Assembly (NCBI GenBank): GCA_031256125.1
Contig: JAIRRE010000323.1
Span: forward strand, 1-9,242
DNA length: 9,242 bases
Source of the DNA: Burkholderiaceae bacterium
GTDB lineage: Bacteria > Pseudomonadota > Gammaproteobacteria > Burkholderiales > Burkholderiaceae_C
Reading direction: 5' to 3'
Positions 1-6,947 of the stretch are shown here, one piece after another; position 1 is the first letter of the stretch; each line of letters begins with the position of its first letter. Under the pieces are notes generated by a model. The model made no database searches. It saw only the letters and a program-made list of their open reading frames with translations, and was not told the DNA's origin. The translations under genes and the position numbers were made by a program.

Positions 1-284
1 ATACCGGCGCGGTGGCGGTCGATTACCTGTACGAACCGGAGGCATCCACGGTGGTTGACGGTGTGCTGCTGCGCTACGTGGAAACGGGCATCCTGCGCGC
101 CATCCTGGAAAACGTGGCCTGTGAGCATTGCGCGCGCATGACGGCGATGCAGGCCGCCAGCGACAATGCTGGACACCTGATCGACGCGCTCACGCGCCGC
201 TATCACAAGACGCGGCAGGAGGCTATCACGCGCGAACTTGCCGAAATTACCGGCGGCGCGCAAGCGCTGGAGGGCCGGGTGTAA
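1..284 (+). CDS. atpG: F1 ATP synthase gamma subunit, C-terminal part (5' truncated by window edge)
   Basis: This is the last ~94 codons of the gamma subunit, the rotating central stalk of F1 that couples proton flow through Fo to ATP synthesis. The reading frame is open to the window start (codons begin at position 3), so the true start lies outside. The segment from YLYEP through RMTAM, the DNAG helix, the Y-x-K-x-RQ-x-x-IT block and the terminal EI-x-GGA-x-AL is the classic C-terminal helix of gamma. The RQEAIT/EITGGAQAL form resembles canonical F-type gamma rather than the N-ATPase type, which usually ends differently (from memory). The gene ends with TAA and is followed 3 nt later by an epsilon gene, suggesting one operon. 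The normal order in bacteria is gamma-beta-epsilon, and beta is missing here. The family call is firm; whether this is the main or a second ATP synthase is unknown. Confidence 0.93.
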   Translation, partial: TGAVAVDYLYEPEASTVVDGVLLRYVETGILRAILENVACEHCARMTAMQAASDNAGHLIDALTRRYHKTRQEAITRELAEITGGAQALEGRV

Positions 285-287
285 ATC

Positions 288-761
288 ATGGCGACCGAAC
301 TATCTTCGCTACCAGCCGCCGTGTCGCGCGGCGGGCCTGCTTTCCGGCTGCTGATCGCTACCTTCGATAACGAGGTGTTCGATGGCCAGGTGACCTACGT
401 CGATCTGCCCGGCATCGCCGGTCATGTCGGGGTGCTCAAGCGCCACACGCCGCTGTTGACATTGCTCGCGGATGGGCCGCTGACCCTGCATCCGCTGGAC
501 GGCCCGCCGCGCACCTTGCCCGTGATGGGCGGCATCGCCGAGGTCGGCCCCAGGGGGGTGACTGTCCTGGCGGATTTCGCCGGACGCGACGTGGAGGCCG
601 AAAAACAGCGCATGGACGCGGCCCGCGAACGCTCCGTCACGCGCCACGCGCGCCAGCCGCGAGGCGATGCCGCTCCCGGCGCTCTGTTCGACCGCCGCAC
701 ACGGCTGGACGACGAACTAAGCCTGTTCCTGATTCGTACCTTGCGCGATTTGAAGCGGTGA
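288..761 (+). CDS. atpC: F1 ATP synthase epsilon subunit, divergent C-terminus
   Basis: Epsilon binds gamma in the central stalk and can inhibit ATP hydrolysis. Residues ~19-105 match the N-terminal beta-sandwich: the [15 protein letters not shown] opening, then [20 protein letters not shown] (family pattern PG-x-x-G-x-x-G-x-L-x-x-H-x-PLL), then MGGIAEV and VTVLADFA. The protein is 157 aa, longer than the usual ~130-142. An extra ~18 residues precede the core, and the C-terminal region (~106-157) is rich in Arg and Asp with a Pro/Gly/Ala stretch ([10 protein letters not shown]) where a smooth two-helix hairpin is expected. The last residues ([17 protein letters not shown]) still look helical. 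The start ATG lies 3 nt after the gamma stop, with GGAGGG at 269-274 as a rather distant ribosome site, so translational coupling is likely. A later start near the beta-sandwich has no Met to support it. Family call good; full function of the C-terminus uncertain. Confidence 0.85.
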   Translation: MATELSSLPAAVSRGGPAFRLLIATFDNEVFDGQVTYVDLPGIAGHVGVLKRHTPLLTLLADGPLTLHPLDGPPRTLPVMGGIAEVGPRGVTVLADFAGRDVEAEKQRMDAARERSVTRHARQPRGDAAPGALFDRRTRLDDELSLFLIRTLRDLKR

Positions 762-829
762 AGCATTGTGGGCGCGGGAAGAGGGCGCCAGCCGGGCCGG
801 AGCCGCCAACTCAGCCACAATACGTCTCC

Positions 830-1651
830 ATGTTGATGTATCACGCTATTGATCCGGTCGCGGTGCGCATCGGGCCGCTCGCGGTGCACTGGTACGGTTT
901 GATGTATCTGGTGGCGTTCGCGCTGTTCTGGCTATTGGCGCAGGTGCGGCTCAGGCATGAGCCGTATCGCTCGATTACCGGGGCGGGCGCGTGGAGCCGG
1001 CGCGATGTGGAGGACATGCTGTTCTTGGGCGTGTTGGGGGTGGTGGTAGGCGGGCGGCTGGGGTATTGCCTGTTCTACCAGCCGGGGGTTTACGCGGCGC
1101 ATCCGTTGCAGGTTTTCGCCGTCTGGCAGGGCGGGATGAGTTTTCACGGCGGGTTGCTGGGCGCGATCGTGTCGCAGGTGTTTTTTGCGCGCTGGCGCGG
1201 CAAGCCGTTCTGGCAGGTGATGGATTTGGGCGCGCCGTGCGTCCCGGTGGGTCTGGCGGCGGGGCGCATCGGCAACTTCATCAACGGGGAATTGTGGGGG
1301 CGGCTGGCCGATCCGTCGCTGCCGTGGGCGATGGTGTTTCCGCAAAGCGGGACGATGCAGCCACGCCACCCCTCGGAGATTTACGAGGCGTTGCTCGAAG
1401 GGCTGTTGCTGTTCGTGTTGCTGTGGCTGTATGCCAGAAAGCCGCGCCGGATGGGGCAGGTGAGCGCGGCGTTCCTGATCGGCTATGGGTGCCTGCGCTT
1501 TATCGCCGAATATTTCCGCGAGCCGGATAATTTCCTGGGCCTGCTGGCGCTGCATCTGTCGATGGGGCAATGGCTGTCCGCGCCGATGGTGGCGCTGGGC
1601 GTTTTATTGTGGGTCTGGGCTACTTTTCGGCAGTCTGGATCCAAGTCATAA
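830..1651 (+). CDS. lgt: Prolipoprotein diacylglyceryl transferase
   Basis: Lgt is an inner-membrane enzyme that moves a diacylglyceryl group from phosphatidylglycerol to the lipobox cysteine of prolipoproteins, the first step of lipoprotein maturation. From the chosen start the protein is 273 aa, normal for the family, with about seven hydrophobic segments. Diagnostic motifs are [13 protein letters not shown] near residues 15-27, [11 protein letters not shown] (His106), the Lgt signature [14 protein letters not shown] (145-158), HPSEIYE (180-186) and FREPD (Arg230, equivalent to an essential E. coli arginine). The frame is open back to an ATG at 758, but that would add 24 unconserved, charged residues; homologues begin with M-L-x-x-x-x-x-DP, so the ATG at 830 is preferred even though no clear ribosome site precedes it. 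It lies 68 nt after atpC and 17 nt before the next gene. The call is firm. Confidence 0.96.
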   Translation: MLMYHAIDPVAVRIGPLAVHWYGLMYLVAFALFWLLAQVRLRHEPYRSITGAGAWSRRDVEDMLFLGVLGVVVGGRLGYCLFYQPGVYAAHPLQVFAVWQGGMSFHGGLLGAIVSQVFFARWRGKPFWQVMDLGAPCVPVGLAAGRIGNFINGELWGRLADPSLPWAMVFPQSGTMQPRHPSEIYEALLEGLLLFVLLWLYARKPRRMGQVSAAFLIGYGCLRFIAEYFREPDNFLGLLALHLSMGQWLSAPMVALGVLLWVWATFRQSGSKS

Positions 1652-1668
1652 CTGGAGGGAGTCTGAAT

Positions 1669-2193
1669 ATGTCGCTGCGTTCCGTGGTGTTATTGATCGT
1701 TGGCATCGTCATCGTGGTGTTTGCGGGGGCGAACTGGCCGGCGATGACGGCGCCGACCGACATCAACCTGATCGTGGCTAGCGTCCATGCGCCGCTGGGG
1801 TTGATCCTGCTGGGGCTGATGGTGCTGCTGTGCGTGCTGTTTGCGCTGTTTGTGGTCTATCTGCAAGGCACGGGGTTGCTGGAGGCCCGGCGTCAGGCGC
1901 GCGAACTGGCGGCGCAGCGCGAATTGGCAGAGCAGGCCGAAGCTTCGCGCATCACCGAACTGCGCGGGTATCTGGAACAACAGGTCACGCGCCTGTCGGC
2001 GGCGATGGAGAACCAATCGCGCGAAATGCTGGCGCGCGTGGATCGCGCCGAAAGCGGCTTGAGCGAACGCCCGGCACAAGGGCAGGCGCAACTGGACAAG
2101 CTCGCCACCACCGTCGAGACCCTGAACCGCGACTTGCACACCCGCATCGACCGGCTGGAAATGGGGTTGCGGGAAGGGATGAGTCGAGGGTAA
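1669..2193 (+). CDS. LapA-domain-like membrane protein with long coiled coil
   Basis: A 174 aa protein of uncertain role. Residues ~5-22 and ~42-65 form two hydrophobic helices separated by a short loop (ANWPAMTAPTDINLIVASVHAP). The layout, an N-terminal helix, a loop with an N-W-P-like motif and a second helix, is that of the LapA/DUF1049 domain, linked in E. coli to lipopolysaccharide assembly with LapB. After the second helix, residues ~70-170 are rich in Ala, Arg, Glu, Gln and Leu with heptad-like spacing, so a long cytoplasmic coiled coil is likely; known LapA proteins have a shorter tail. The ATG at 1669 is chosen because GGAGG (1654-1658) precedes it with normal spacing, although the frame is open further upstream inside lgt. 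The gene follows lgt by 17 nt, so co-transcription is probable. It ends convergently with the stress protein gene. No catalytic motif is seen; the LapA relation is by pattern, not proven. Confidence 0.7.
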   Translation: MSLRSVVLLIVGIVIVVFAGANWPAMTAPTDINLIVASVHAPLGLILLGLMVLLCVLFALFVVYLQGTGLLEARRQARELAAQRELAEQAEASRITELRGYLEQQVTRLSAAMENQSREMLARVDRAESGLSERPAQGQAQLDKLATTVETLNRDLHTRIDRLEMGLREGMSRG

Positions 2194-2246
2194 GGAAAAT
2201 TGCGCGTTTGACGTTCAGCGTGGGAACCTTGTTCAAAACCTCAAAA

Positions 2247-2690
2247 TCAGCGCAATACCAGTACCGGAATTTCCGAGTGCGTGAGCACCTGCATGGTCTC
2301 GCTGCCCAATAGCAGGCGCTTGACACCCTTGCGGCCATGCGAGGCCATAACGATCAGATCCACTTCGTGTTTCTTGGCGGCAGCAATGAGCGCATCGGAC
2401 ACGATGTCAGACTTGGCCAGGATGGGCTTGACCACCACACCCTTGGCTTCGCCCGCGGCCTTAACTGCTTCCACAGTGGTGCGGCCATCGTCGCTCCATT
2501 GCTTTTCCACGCGCGCCACGTCGTCGGCGGAAAGCGGGATGGAACCTTCAAAGTAGCTTTGCGGGTAGCGCGGCACGACGCGCAGGGCAATTAACTCGGC
2601 ACCGGCCAGGGCAGCCAGTTCAATGGCGCTGCCGACGGCTTTCTCGGCCAGCGGGGAACCGTCAGTGGCGACAAGGATGCGTTTGTACAT
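2247..2690 (-). CDS. Universal stress protein, UspA family
   Basis: A single-domain, 147 aa cytoplasmic Usp protein. It opens with MYKRILVATDGSPLAEKA, the standard first strand and Asp-containing nucleotide loop, and ends with A116-x2-G119-x9-G129-S130, the ATP-binding motif of ATP-binding Usps (first Gly replaced by Ala, which is common), then the dimerising last strand IPVLVLR. Family members bind ATP and aid survival under starvation, redox or low-oxygen stress; the exact target is unknown. The frame is open 23 codons upstream, but the Met at 2690 is preferred because family members start here and AGGAG (minus strand, complement of 2701-2705) sits at proper distance. The gene is divergent from ccoI, and an FNR-type box at 2765-2778 is placed well for it. 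This supports a low-oxygen role, by inference. It is convergent with the LapA-like gene. Confidence 0.93.
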   Translation of the reverse strand: MYKRILVATDGSPLAEKAVGSAIELAALAGAELIALRVVPRYPQSYFEGSIPLSADDVARVEKQWSDDGRTTVEAVKAAGEAKGVVVKPILAKSDIVSDALIAAAKKHEVDLIVMASHGRKGVKRLLLGSETMQVLTHSEIPVLVLR

Positions 2691-2736
2691 GGCGAAATAA
2701 CTCCTGTGGTGTGATTTACAACTTGAACAATACCGC

Positions 2737-2778
2737 AATGTAATGTAACGCGGTAGCACGGGCTTTGATACGGGTCAA
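2737..2778 (-). promoter_or_regulatory. Probable FNR/Anr-dependent class II promoter of the uspA-family gene
   Basis: The box TTGAT-ACGG-GTCAA at 2765-2778 matches the FNR consensus TTGAT-N4-ATCAA in 9 of 10 defined bases. On the minus strand, the hexamer TACATT (2742 down to 2737, 4 of 6 matches to TATAAT) begins 29.5 nt from the box centre. That is exactly what a class II site centred at -41.5 requires, and it predicts transcription starting near 2730, 40 nt upstream of the uspA start. In the other direction the predicted start would fall at about 2813, inside ccoI, and no good -10 is seen, so action on ccoI is less likely or of another type. Confidence 0.62.
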
Positions 2779-2808
2779 TCCAGGCAAAAACACGGACAAT
2801 GGCGGGCC

Positions 2809-5280
2809 ATGCAAAGCGCGAGCATCACTTTATCGGCCCCGGCGCTGGACGCCGCTTTTCCCGCTTCCGGTGAGGGTGCAACGCCGCCGGAGGGTGCGGG
2901 CGCCGACGATTTTCGCGTGCTCGACGAGCGCGACGAATGGCTCGAATTCAGCCGTCCGGCGGGCGCGCAGGCCAACCCTGAAGGGGCTCATGCGCAGACC
3001 GATCAAGACAGCCACTGCTGGGAATCCACTGTAGTGTTCGAGGGGATGCACTGCGCGGCGTGCGCCGTTACCATCGAACAGGCGCTGCGCGCTACGCCGG
3101 GGGTGCGCGAGGCGCAGGTCAACAGCGCCAGTCACCACGGCCGGGTGGTGTGGGACGACACAATCACGCGTCCCTCGGTCTGGATGGGCGCAGTGCTGGC
3201 CACGGGCTACCAGCCCGTGCCGGCGCACGATCCGCGGGCGACCGAGCGCCGCCATGCCGAAACGCGCCAGATGATGTGGCGCTGTGGCGTTGCCGGCCTG
3301 TGCATGATGCAGGTGATGATGTACGCGGTGCCGGCTTACTCCACTGCTCCGGGGGTGATCGCGCCGGATTTGTTGCACCTGCTGCGCTGGGCGCAATGGC
3401 TGCTGTCGGTGCCGGTAATGTTGTTTTCTTGCAAACCTTTTTTCCACAACGCCTGGCGCGATCTGCGTTTGCGTCGCGTCAGCATGGATTTGCCGGTGGC
3501 ACTGGGAATGGGGGTTACTTTCGTGGTCAGCACGCTGGGCACCTTCGAGCCGCAAGGTCCGTTCGGGCGCGAGGTGTATTTCGATTCGCTGACGATGTTC
3601 GTGTTCTTTCTGCTTTCGGGCCGCTGGCTGGAGTTGCGGCTGCGCGACCGCACCGCCGGCGCGCTGGAAGAACTGATGCACCGTTTGCCCGAAAGCGTGC
3701 AGCGGCTGTCCACGGCGGGCGAATCCGCCGGTCAATGGGAGCGTGTTTCCGCGCGCCGCGTGCGCGTGGGTGACACGGTGCGGGTGCTGCCTGGGGAAAT
3801 CTTTCCAGCCGATGGCGTACTGATTAGCGGCAGCACATTGGTCAATGAGGCGCTGCTGACCGGCGAATCGACGCCGCTCCCACGTCAGGCGGGCAACACA
3901 GCCGAGGCGGCGGTGGTGGCGGGCAGCCACAACCTGGCCGCGCCGGTCGAGATGCGCGTGCGGCAAGTCGGCGTCGATACGCGCTACGGTCAAATCGTGG
4001 CGCTGATGGAACAGGCGCTGGTGAGTAAGCCCGCCATCGCGCTGCTGGCCGACCGCTGGGCCAAACCATTTTTGATTTTCGTGTTGCTGGCGGCGGCGCT
4101 GTCGTGCCTGTGGTGGTGGCATATCAATCCGGAGCGGGCCGTGATGATCGCGGTGGCGGTGCTGGTGGTGACCTGTCCGTGCGCGCTCTCGCTGGCCACG
4201 CCCGCAGCCATGCTTGCCAGCGCCGGCGCGCTGGCGCGTGGCGGCGTGCTGGTGCGGCGGCTCTCGGCGCTGGAGGCGCTGACGCGCGTCGATACGGTGG
4301 TGTTTGACAAGACCGGCACGCTCACGCGCGATGCCTTCGCGCTCGAGCGTATCGAGTTGCGTCCAGGGGCTGATCGCGCGCGGGTGTTGGCTTGGGCCGG
4401 GCAACTGGCCGGCGCGAGCCTGCACCCGGTGTCTCGCGCGCTGGCCGGGGCGGCGGAAATTGAGCAAAGTCTGCATGTGCTGGGGGTCGAGGACCAGGTG
4501 CGGGTTATCGGCGAGCACAGCGGTTCGGGCGTTACCGGCGCGGTGGCCGGCGCGGGCGAGCTGCGGCTTGGTTCAGCGGTTTTTACCGGGGCGACCGGGC
4601 ACGCCGTACCGGGGCTGGCGGCGTATTTGGCTGACGGCGCCGGGTGGTTGGCGACGTTCTGTTTGAAAGAGGATGTGCGCACCGACGCGGCGGCGGCGAT
4701 CCGTCAGTTGCACGCCCAGGGTGCGCGAGTTTGCGTGTATTCGGGCGACCAGCCCGAAGCAGTCGCGCGGCTGGGCCGGGAGGTGGGCGCGGACGAAGCG
4801 CACGGCGGGTTCAAGCCCGACGGCAAATTAGCCGCGCTGCGCGCGCTGCAACACGCAGGCCACCGCGTGGCGATGGTTGGCGACGGCCTGAACGATGCGC
4901 CAATACTGGCCGGCGCGGACGTGTCGTTCGCCTTTGGCCGCGCTGCGCCGATTGCCCGCTCGCGCGCCGATTTCGTAGTGCTGACCGATCACCTGCGCAT
5001 TATTCCAGGAGTGCTGGCGCAATCGCGCCGCACACTGCGCGTGGTCCGGCAGAACCTAGCTTGGGCGGTAATTTACAACATTGTCGCGGTGCCGTTGGCC
5101 ATTTTGGGTTATATGCCGGCGTGGGCGGCGGGGCTGGGGATGGCGGTTAGTTCGCTGCTGGTGGTGCTCAACGCATTGCGGCTAGCCTCTGGCGCAACGC
5201 TGCCAAGCCAGGCCGATCGGCAAACGCAGCCGGGTAATGTCATGTTAGAGACATTACCGATCAATGCAAAGGTAGCATGA
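2809..5280 (+). CDS. ccoI: Copper-transporting P1B-type ATPase for cbb3 oxidase assembly
   Basis: An 823 aa inner-membrane copper ATPase of the CcoI/FixI type. It pumps Cu(I) out of the cytoplasm for insertion into the CuB site of cbb3 oxidase. Order of parts: a ~70 aa low-complexity N-terminus; one heavy-metal-associated domain with GMHCAAC (Cys82, Cys85); first membrane helices from ~160; TGES actuator motif (351-354); transmembrane CPC copper site (456-458); phosphorylation DKTGT (Asp500); the P1B His-Pro pair (539-540); GDGLND hinge (691-696); last helices with YN (1 pair) and MAVSS, both metal-site motifs. CcoI from other groups often carries a cysteine-rich domain before the HMA (from memory); it is absent here. 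The start ATG at 2809 has only a weak GGCGGG ahead of it. ccoS starts inside the stop codon (ATGATG), so the two are coupled. Neighbouring ccoS and ccoNOQP support ccoI over a general copA. Confidence 0.94.
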   Translation: MQSASITLSAPALDAAFPASGEGATPPEGAGADDFRVLDERDEWLEFSRPAGAQANPEGAHAQTDQDSHCWESTVVFEGMHCAACAVTIEQALRATPGVREAQVNSASHHGRVVWDDTITRPSVWMGAVLATGYQPVPAHDPRATERRHAETRQMMWRCGVAGLCMMQVMMYAVPAYSTAPGVIAPDLLHLLRWAQWLLSVPVMLFSCKPFFHNAWRDLRLRRVSMDLPVALGMGVTFVVSTLGTFEPQGPFGREVYFDSLTMFVFFLLSGRWLELRLRDRTAGALEELMHRLPESVQRLSTAGESAGQWERVSARRVRVGDTVRVLPGEIFPADGVLISGSTLVNEALLTGESTPLPRQAGNTAEAAVVAGSHNLAAPVEMRVRQVGVDTRYGQIVALMEQALVSKPAIALLADRWAKPFLIFVLLAAALSCLWWWHINPERAVMIAVAVLVVTCPCALSLATPAAMLASAGALARGGVLVRRLSALEALTRVDTVVFDKTGTLTRDAFALERIELRPGADRARVLAWAGQLAGASLHPVSRALAGAAEIEQSLHVLGVEDQVRVIGEHSGSGVTGAVAGAGELRLGSAVFTGATGHAVPGLAAYLADGAGWLATFCLKEDVRTDAAAAIRQLHAQGARVCVYSGDQPEAVARLGREVGADEAHGGFKPDGKLAALRALQHAGHRVAMVGDGLNDAPILAGADVSFAFGRAAPIARSRADFVVLTDHLRIIPGVLAQSRRTLRVVRQNLAWAVIYNIVAVPLAILGYMPAWAAGLGMAVSSLLVVLNALRLASGATLPSQADRQTQPGNVMLETLPINAKVA
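5233..5258 (+). repeat. Perfect 9-bp inverted repeat in the last codons of ccoI
   Basis: GGTAATGTC (5233-5241) and GACATTACC (5250-5258) are perfect complements around an 8 nt loop (ATGTTAGA). The hairpin lies inside the coding region, covering residues GNVMLETLP near the CcoI C-terminus, and ends ~20 nt before the ccoS start. No U-tract follows, so it is not an intrinsic terminator. It could tune translation coupling to ccoS, mark an RNA cleavage point, or be a dyad for a DNA-binding protein; none is shown. Confidence 0.7.
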
Positions 5281-5417
5281 TGGATATCCTATATTTGTTA
5301 GTACCCATGTCGGTGGTGATCGTGTTTGCCATTTTGGCGGCCCTATGGTGGGCAATCCAGAGTGGGCAATTTGACGACATCGACCGCGAAGGCGAGCGTA
5401 TTCTTGAGGATGATTGA
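5280..5417 (+). CDS. ccoS: cbb3 oxidase maturation protein CcoS
   Basis: A small membrane protein needed to insert cofactors (heme b and copper) into CcoN of cbb3 oxidase. Translation gives MDILYLLVPMSVVIVF, a single N-terminal helix, followed by WWAIQSGQFDD and the end RILEDD. The conserved CcoS hallmarks, a start of MDILYLL-type and the SGQFDD motif, are both there. From the ATG at 5280 it is 45 aa; a second in-frame ATG at 5277 would add one Met. The 5280 start is preferred because homologues begin M-D-I-L and AAAGG (5268-5272) is at better distance. It overlaps the ccoI stop by 1 nt. Its stop codon TGA (5415-5417) lies inside the FNR box for the next operon. Confidence 0.93.
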   Translation: MDILYLLVPMSVVIVFAILAALWWAIQSGQFDDIDREGERILEDD

Positions 5418-5454
5418 TATAGATCAAGCCCGGCACGGGGCGCGGCTTTAAACT
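5414..5454 (+). promoter_or_regulatory. FNR/Anr-dependent promoter of ccoNOQP
   Basis: TTGAT-ATAG-ATCAA at 5414-5427 is a perfect match to the FNR consensus and is fully palindromic in its arms. The -10 candidate TAAACT (5449-5454, 4 of 6) starts 28.5 nt past the box centre, so the site lies near -40.5 to -41.5, the class II position. Transcription is predicted near 5461, giving a leader of about 24 nt before ccoN. FNR-type activation under low oxygen is well known for cbb3 oxidases. No good -35 box is seen, as expected for an activator-dependent promoter. Confidence 0.85.
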
Positions 5455-5484
5455 CCCTTACGGACTTCCTAGGAAGAGGTACAA

Positions 5485-6927
5485 ATGACATTTCCCAATA
5501 CACAAGCGACGGTTTACAACGACAAAGTAATCCGTCAATTCGCCATCATGACGGTGGTTTGGGGTGTGGTGGGTATGCTGGTCGGCGTTATCATCGCCGC
5601 GCAGCTTGCCTGGCCGCAGCTCAACTTCGGTATACCGTATATCACTTGGAGCCGGTTACGGCCTCTGCACACCAACGCGGTGATCTTCGCCTTTGGTGGT
5701 TGCGCGCTGTTTGCCACGTGTTATTACGTGGTGCAGCGTACCTGCCAGGTGCGGTTGTTCTCCGACAAGCTGGCGGCCTTTACCTTCTGGGGCTGGCAGT
5801 TGGTCATCGTGCTGGCCGCCATTTCGTTCCCGCTGGGAATTACGCGCGGCAAGGAATATGCCGAACTTGAGTGGCCGATTACCATTCTGATTGCCATTAT
5901 CTGGGTAGTATTCGCGATCGTTTTCTTTGGCACTGTGGGTACGCGCAAGGTCAAGCATATTTATGTGGCCAACTGGTTCTATGGTGCGTTCATCATTGCC
6001 GTGGCGCTGTTGCACATCGTCAACGGCATGAGCATGCCGGTGGGTCCGTTTAAATCCTATTCGGTGTATGCGGGCGTGCAGGACGCGATGGTGCAGTGGT
6101 GGTACGGTCACAATGCGGTGGGCTTTTTCCTGACCGCCGCCTTCCTGGGAATGATGTATTACTTCGTACCCAAGCAGGCCGGGCGTCCGGTATACAGCTA
6201 CCGCCTGTCCATCGTCCACTTCTGGTCGCTGATCTTCGTTTACATGTGGGCCGGCCCGCACCATTTGCATTACACCGCGTTGCCCGATTGGACGCAGGAC
6301 GTGGGGATGATTTTCTCCCTGATTCTGCTGGCACCGAGCTGGGGCGGCATGATTAATGGCATCATGACCCTTTCGGGTGCGTGGAACAAGCTGCGCGACG
6401 ACCCGATCCTGCGCTTCCTGATCGTGGCGCTGTCGTTCTACGGCATGTCCACCTTTGAAGGGCCGATGATGTCCATCAAAACCGTCAACGCCTTGTCGCA
6501 CTACACCGACTGGGGTATTGGTCACGTGCACTCCGGCGCGCTGGGCTGGGTGGGCATGATTACCATCGGTTCGCTGTACTACTTGATCCCGCGCCTGTTT
6601 GGTCGCAAAGCGATGTTCAGCGTCAAAGCCATTGAGTTGCATTTCTGGATCGCTACTATCGGTGTGGTAATTTACATTGCAGCTATGTGGATTGCCGGTG
6701 TGATGCAGGGTCTGATGTGGCGTTCCATCAATCCCGACGGTACGTTGACCTACACCTTTGTGGAAAGCGTAAAGGCGAGCTATCCGTTCTACGTGTTGCG
6801 TCTGATCGGCGGCCTGCTGTATCTGGTAGGTATGGTTGTGATGCTGTGGAACACGATCAAAACGGCAACAGCCGGGCGCGCTGCTCCGGTTTCGATCCCC
6901 GCGCCCGCGATCGCGGCCCACGCCTGA
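5485..6927 (+). CDS. ccoN: cbb3 cytochrome c oxidase catalytic subunit I
   Basis: CcoN is the heme-copper core of the C-type oxidase: it reduces O2 to water at a heme b3-CuB centre and pumps protons, with high affinity suited to low oxygen. The 480 aa protein has about 12 hydrophobic helices. All expected ligands are found: His62 (RPLHTNAV) and His349 for low-spin heme b, His347 (GHVHSGA) for heme b3, His209 (YGHNAVGFF) and His259-His260 (GPHHLHY) for CuB, and Tyr253, which corresponds to the cross-linked tyrosine of this family. Numbers are offset by +2 from the Pseudomonas stutzeri protein. The start has AGGAAGAGG (5471-5479) at good spacing. It is first of four genes in ccoNOQP, 20 nt before ccoO. 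Its promoter holds an FNR box. Nothing is missing or broken. Confidence 0.99.
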   Translation: MTFPNTQATVYNDKVIRQFAIMTVVWGVVGMLVGVIIAAQLAWPQLNFGIPYITWSRLRPLHTNAVIFAFGGCALFATCYYVVQRTCQVRLFSDKLAAFTFWGWQLVIVLAAISFPLGITRGKEYAELEWPITILIAIIWVVFAIVFFGTVGTRKVKHIYVANWFYGAFIIAVALLHIVNGMSMPVGPFKSYSVYAGVQDAMVQWWYGHNAVGFFLTAAFLGMMYYFVPKQAGRPVYSYRLSIVHFWSLIFVYMWAGPHHLHYTALPDWTQDVGMIFSLILLAPSWGGMINGIMTLSGAWNKLRDDPILRFLIVALSFYGMSTFEGPMMSIKTVNALSHYTDWGIGHVHSGALGWVGMITIGSLYYLIPRLFGRKAMFSVKAIELHFWIATIGVVIYIAAMWIAGVMQGLMWRSINPDGTLTYTFVESVKASYPFYVLRLIGGLLYLVGMVVMLWNTIKTATAGRAAPVSIPAPAIAAHA

Positions 6928-6947
6928 CATTTGAAGGAGTTCTGAAC

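Noticed and set aside
762..829. Possible regulatory element before lgt (ATTGTGG at 765-771 and CCACAAT at 815-821)
   Set aside because: A 7-bp inverted repeat with a 43 nt loop and no T-tract or known motif is plausible by chance.
758..829. Upstream start for lgt
   Set aside because: The added 24 residues are charged and not conserved; homologues begin near position 830.
932..1570. 212 aa open frame on the minus strand opposite lgt
   Set aside because: The Lgt signature on the plus strand is unambiguous, and this frame is Gln/Arg/His-rich with no recognisable domain.
2194..2246. Possible bidirectional terminator between convergent genes
   Set aside because: Only a 4-bp stem (GAAC-CTT-GTTC) and no proper T-tract are visible, too weak to support.
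2830..4518. 562 aa open frame on the minus strand
   Set aside because: It lies wholly opposite ccoI, whose motifs are intact; the protein is His/Arg/Gln-rich, as expected from an antisense frame in GC-rich DNA, and matches no family I know.
5656..6930. 424 aa open frame on the minus strand
   Set aside because: It is the complement of ccoN, has His/Gln-rich low-quality sequence, and no ribosome site was seen.
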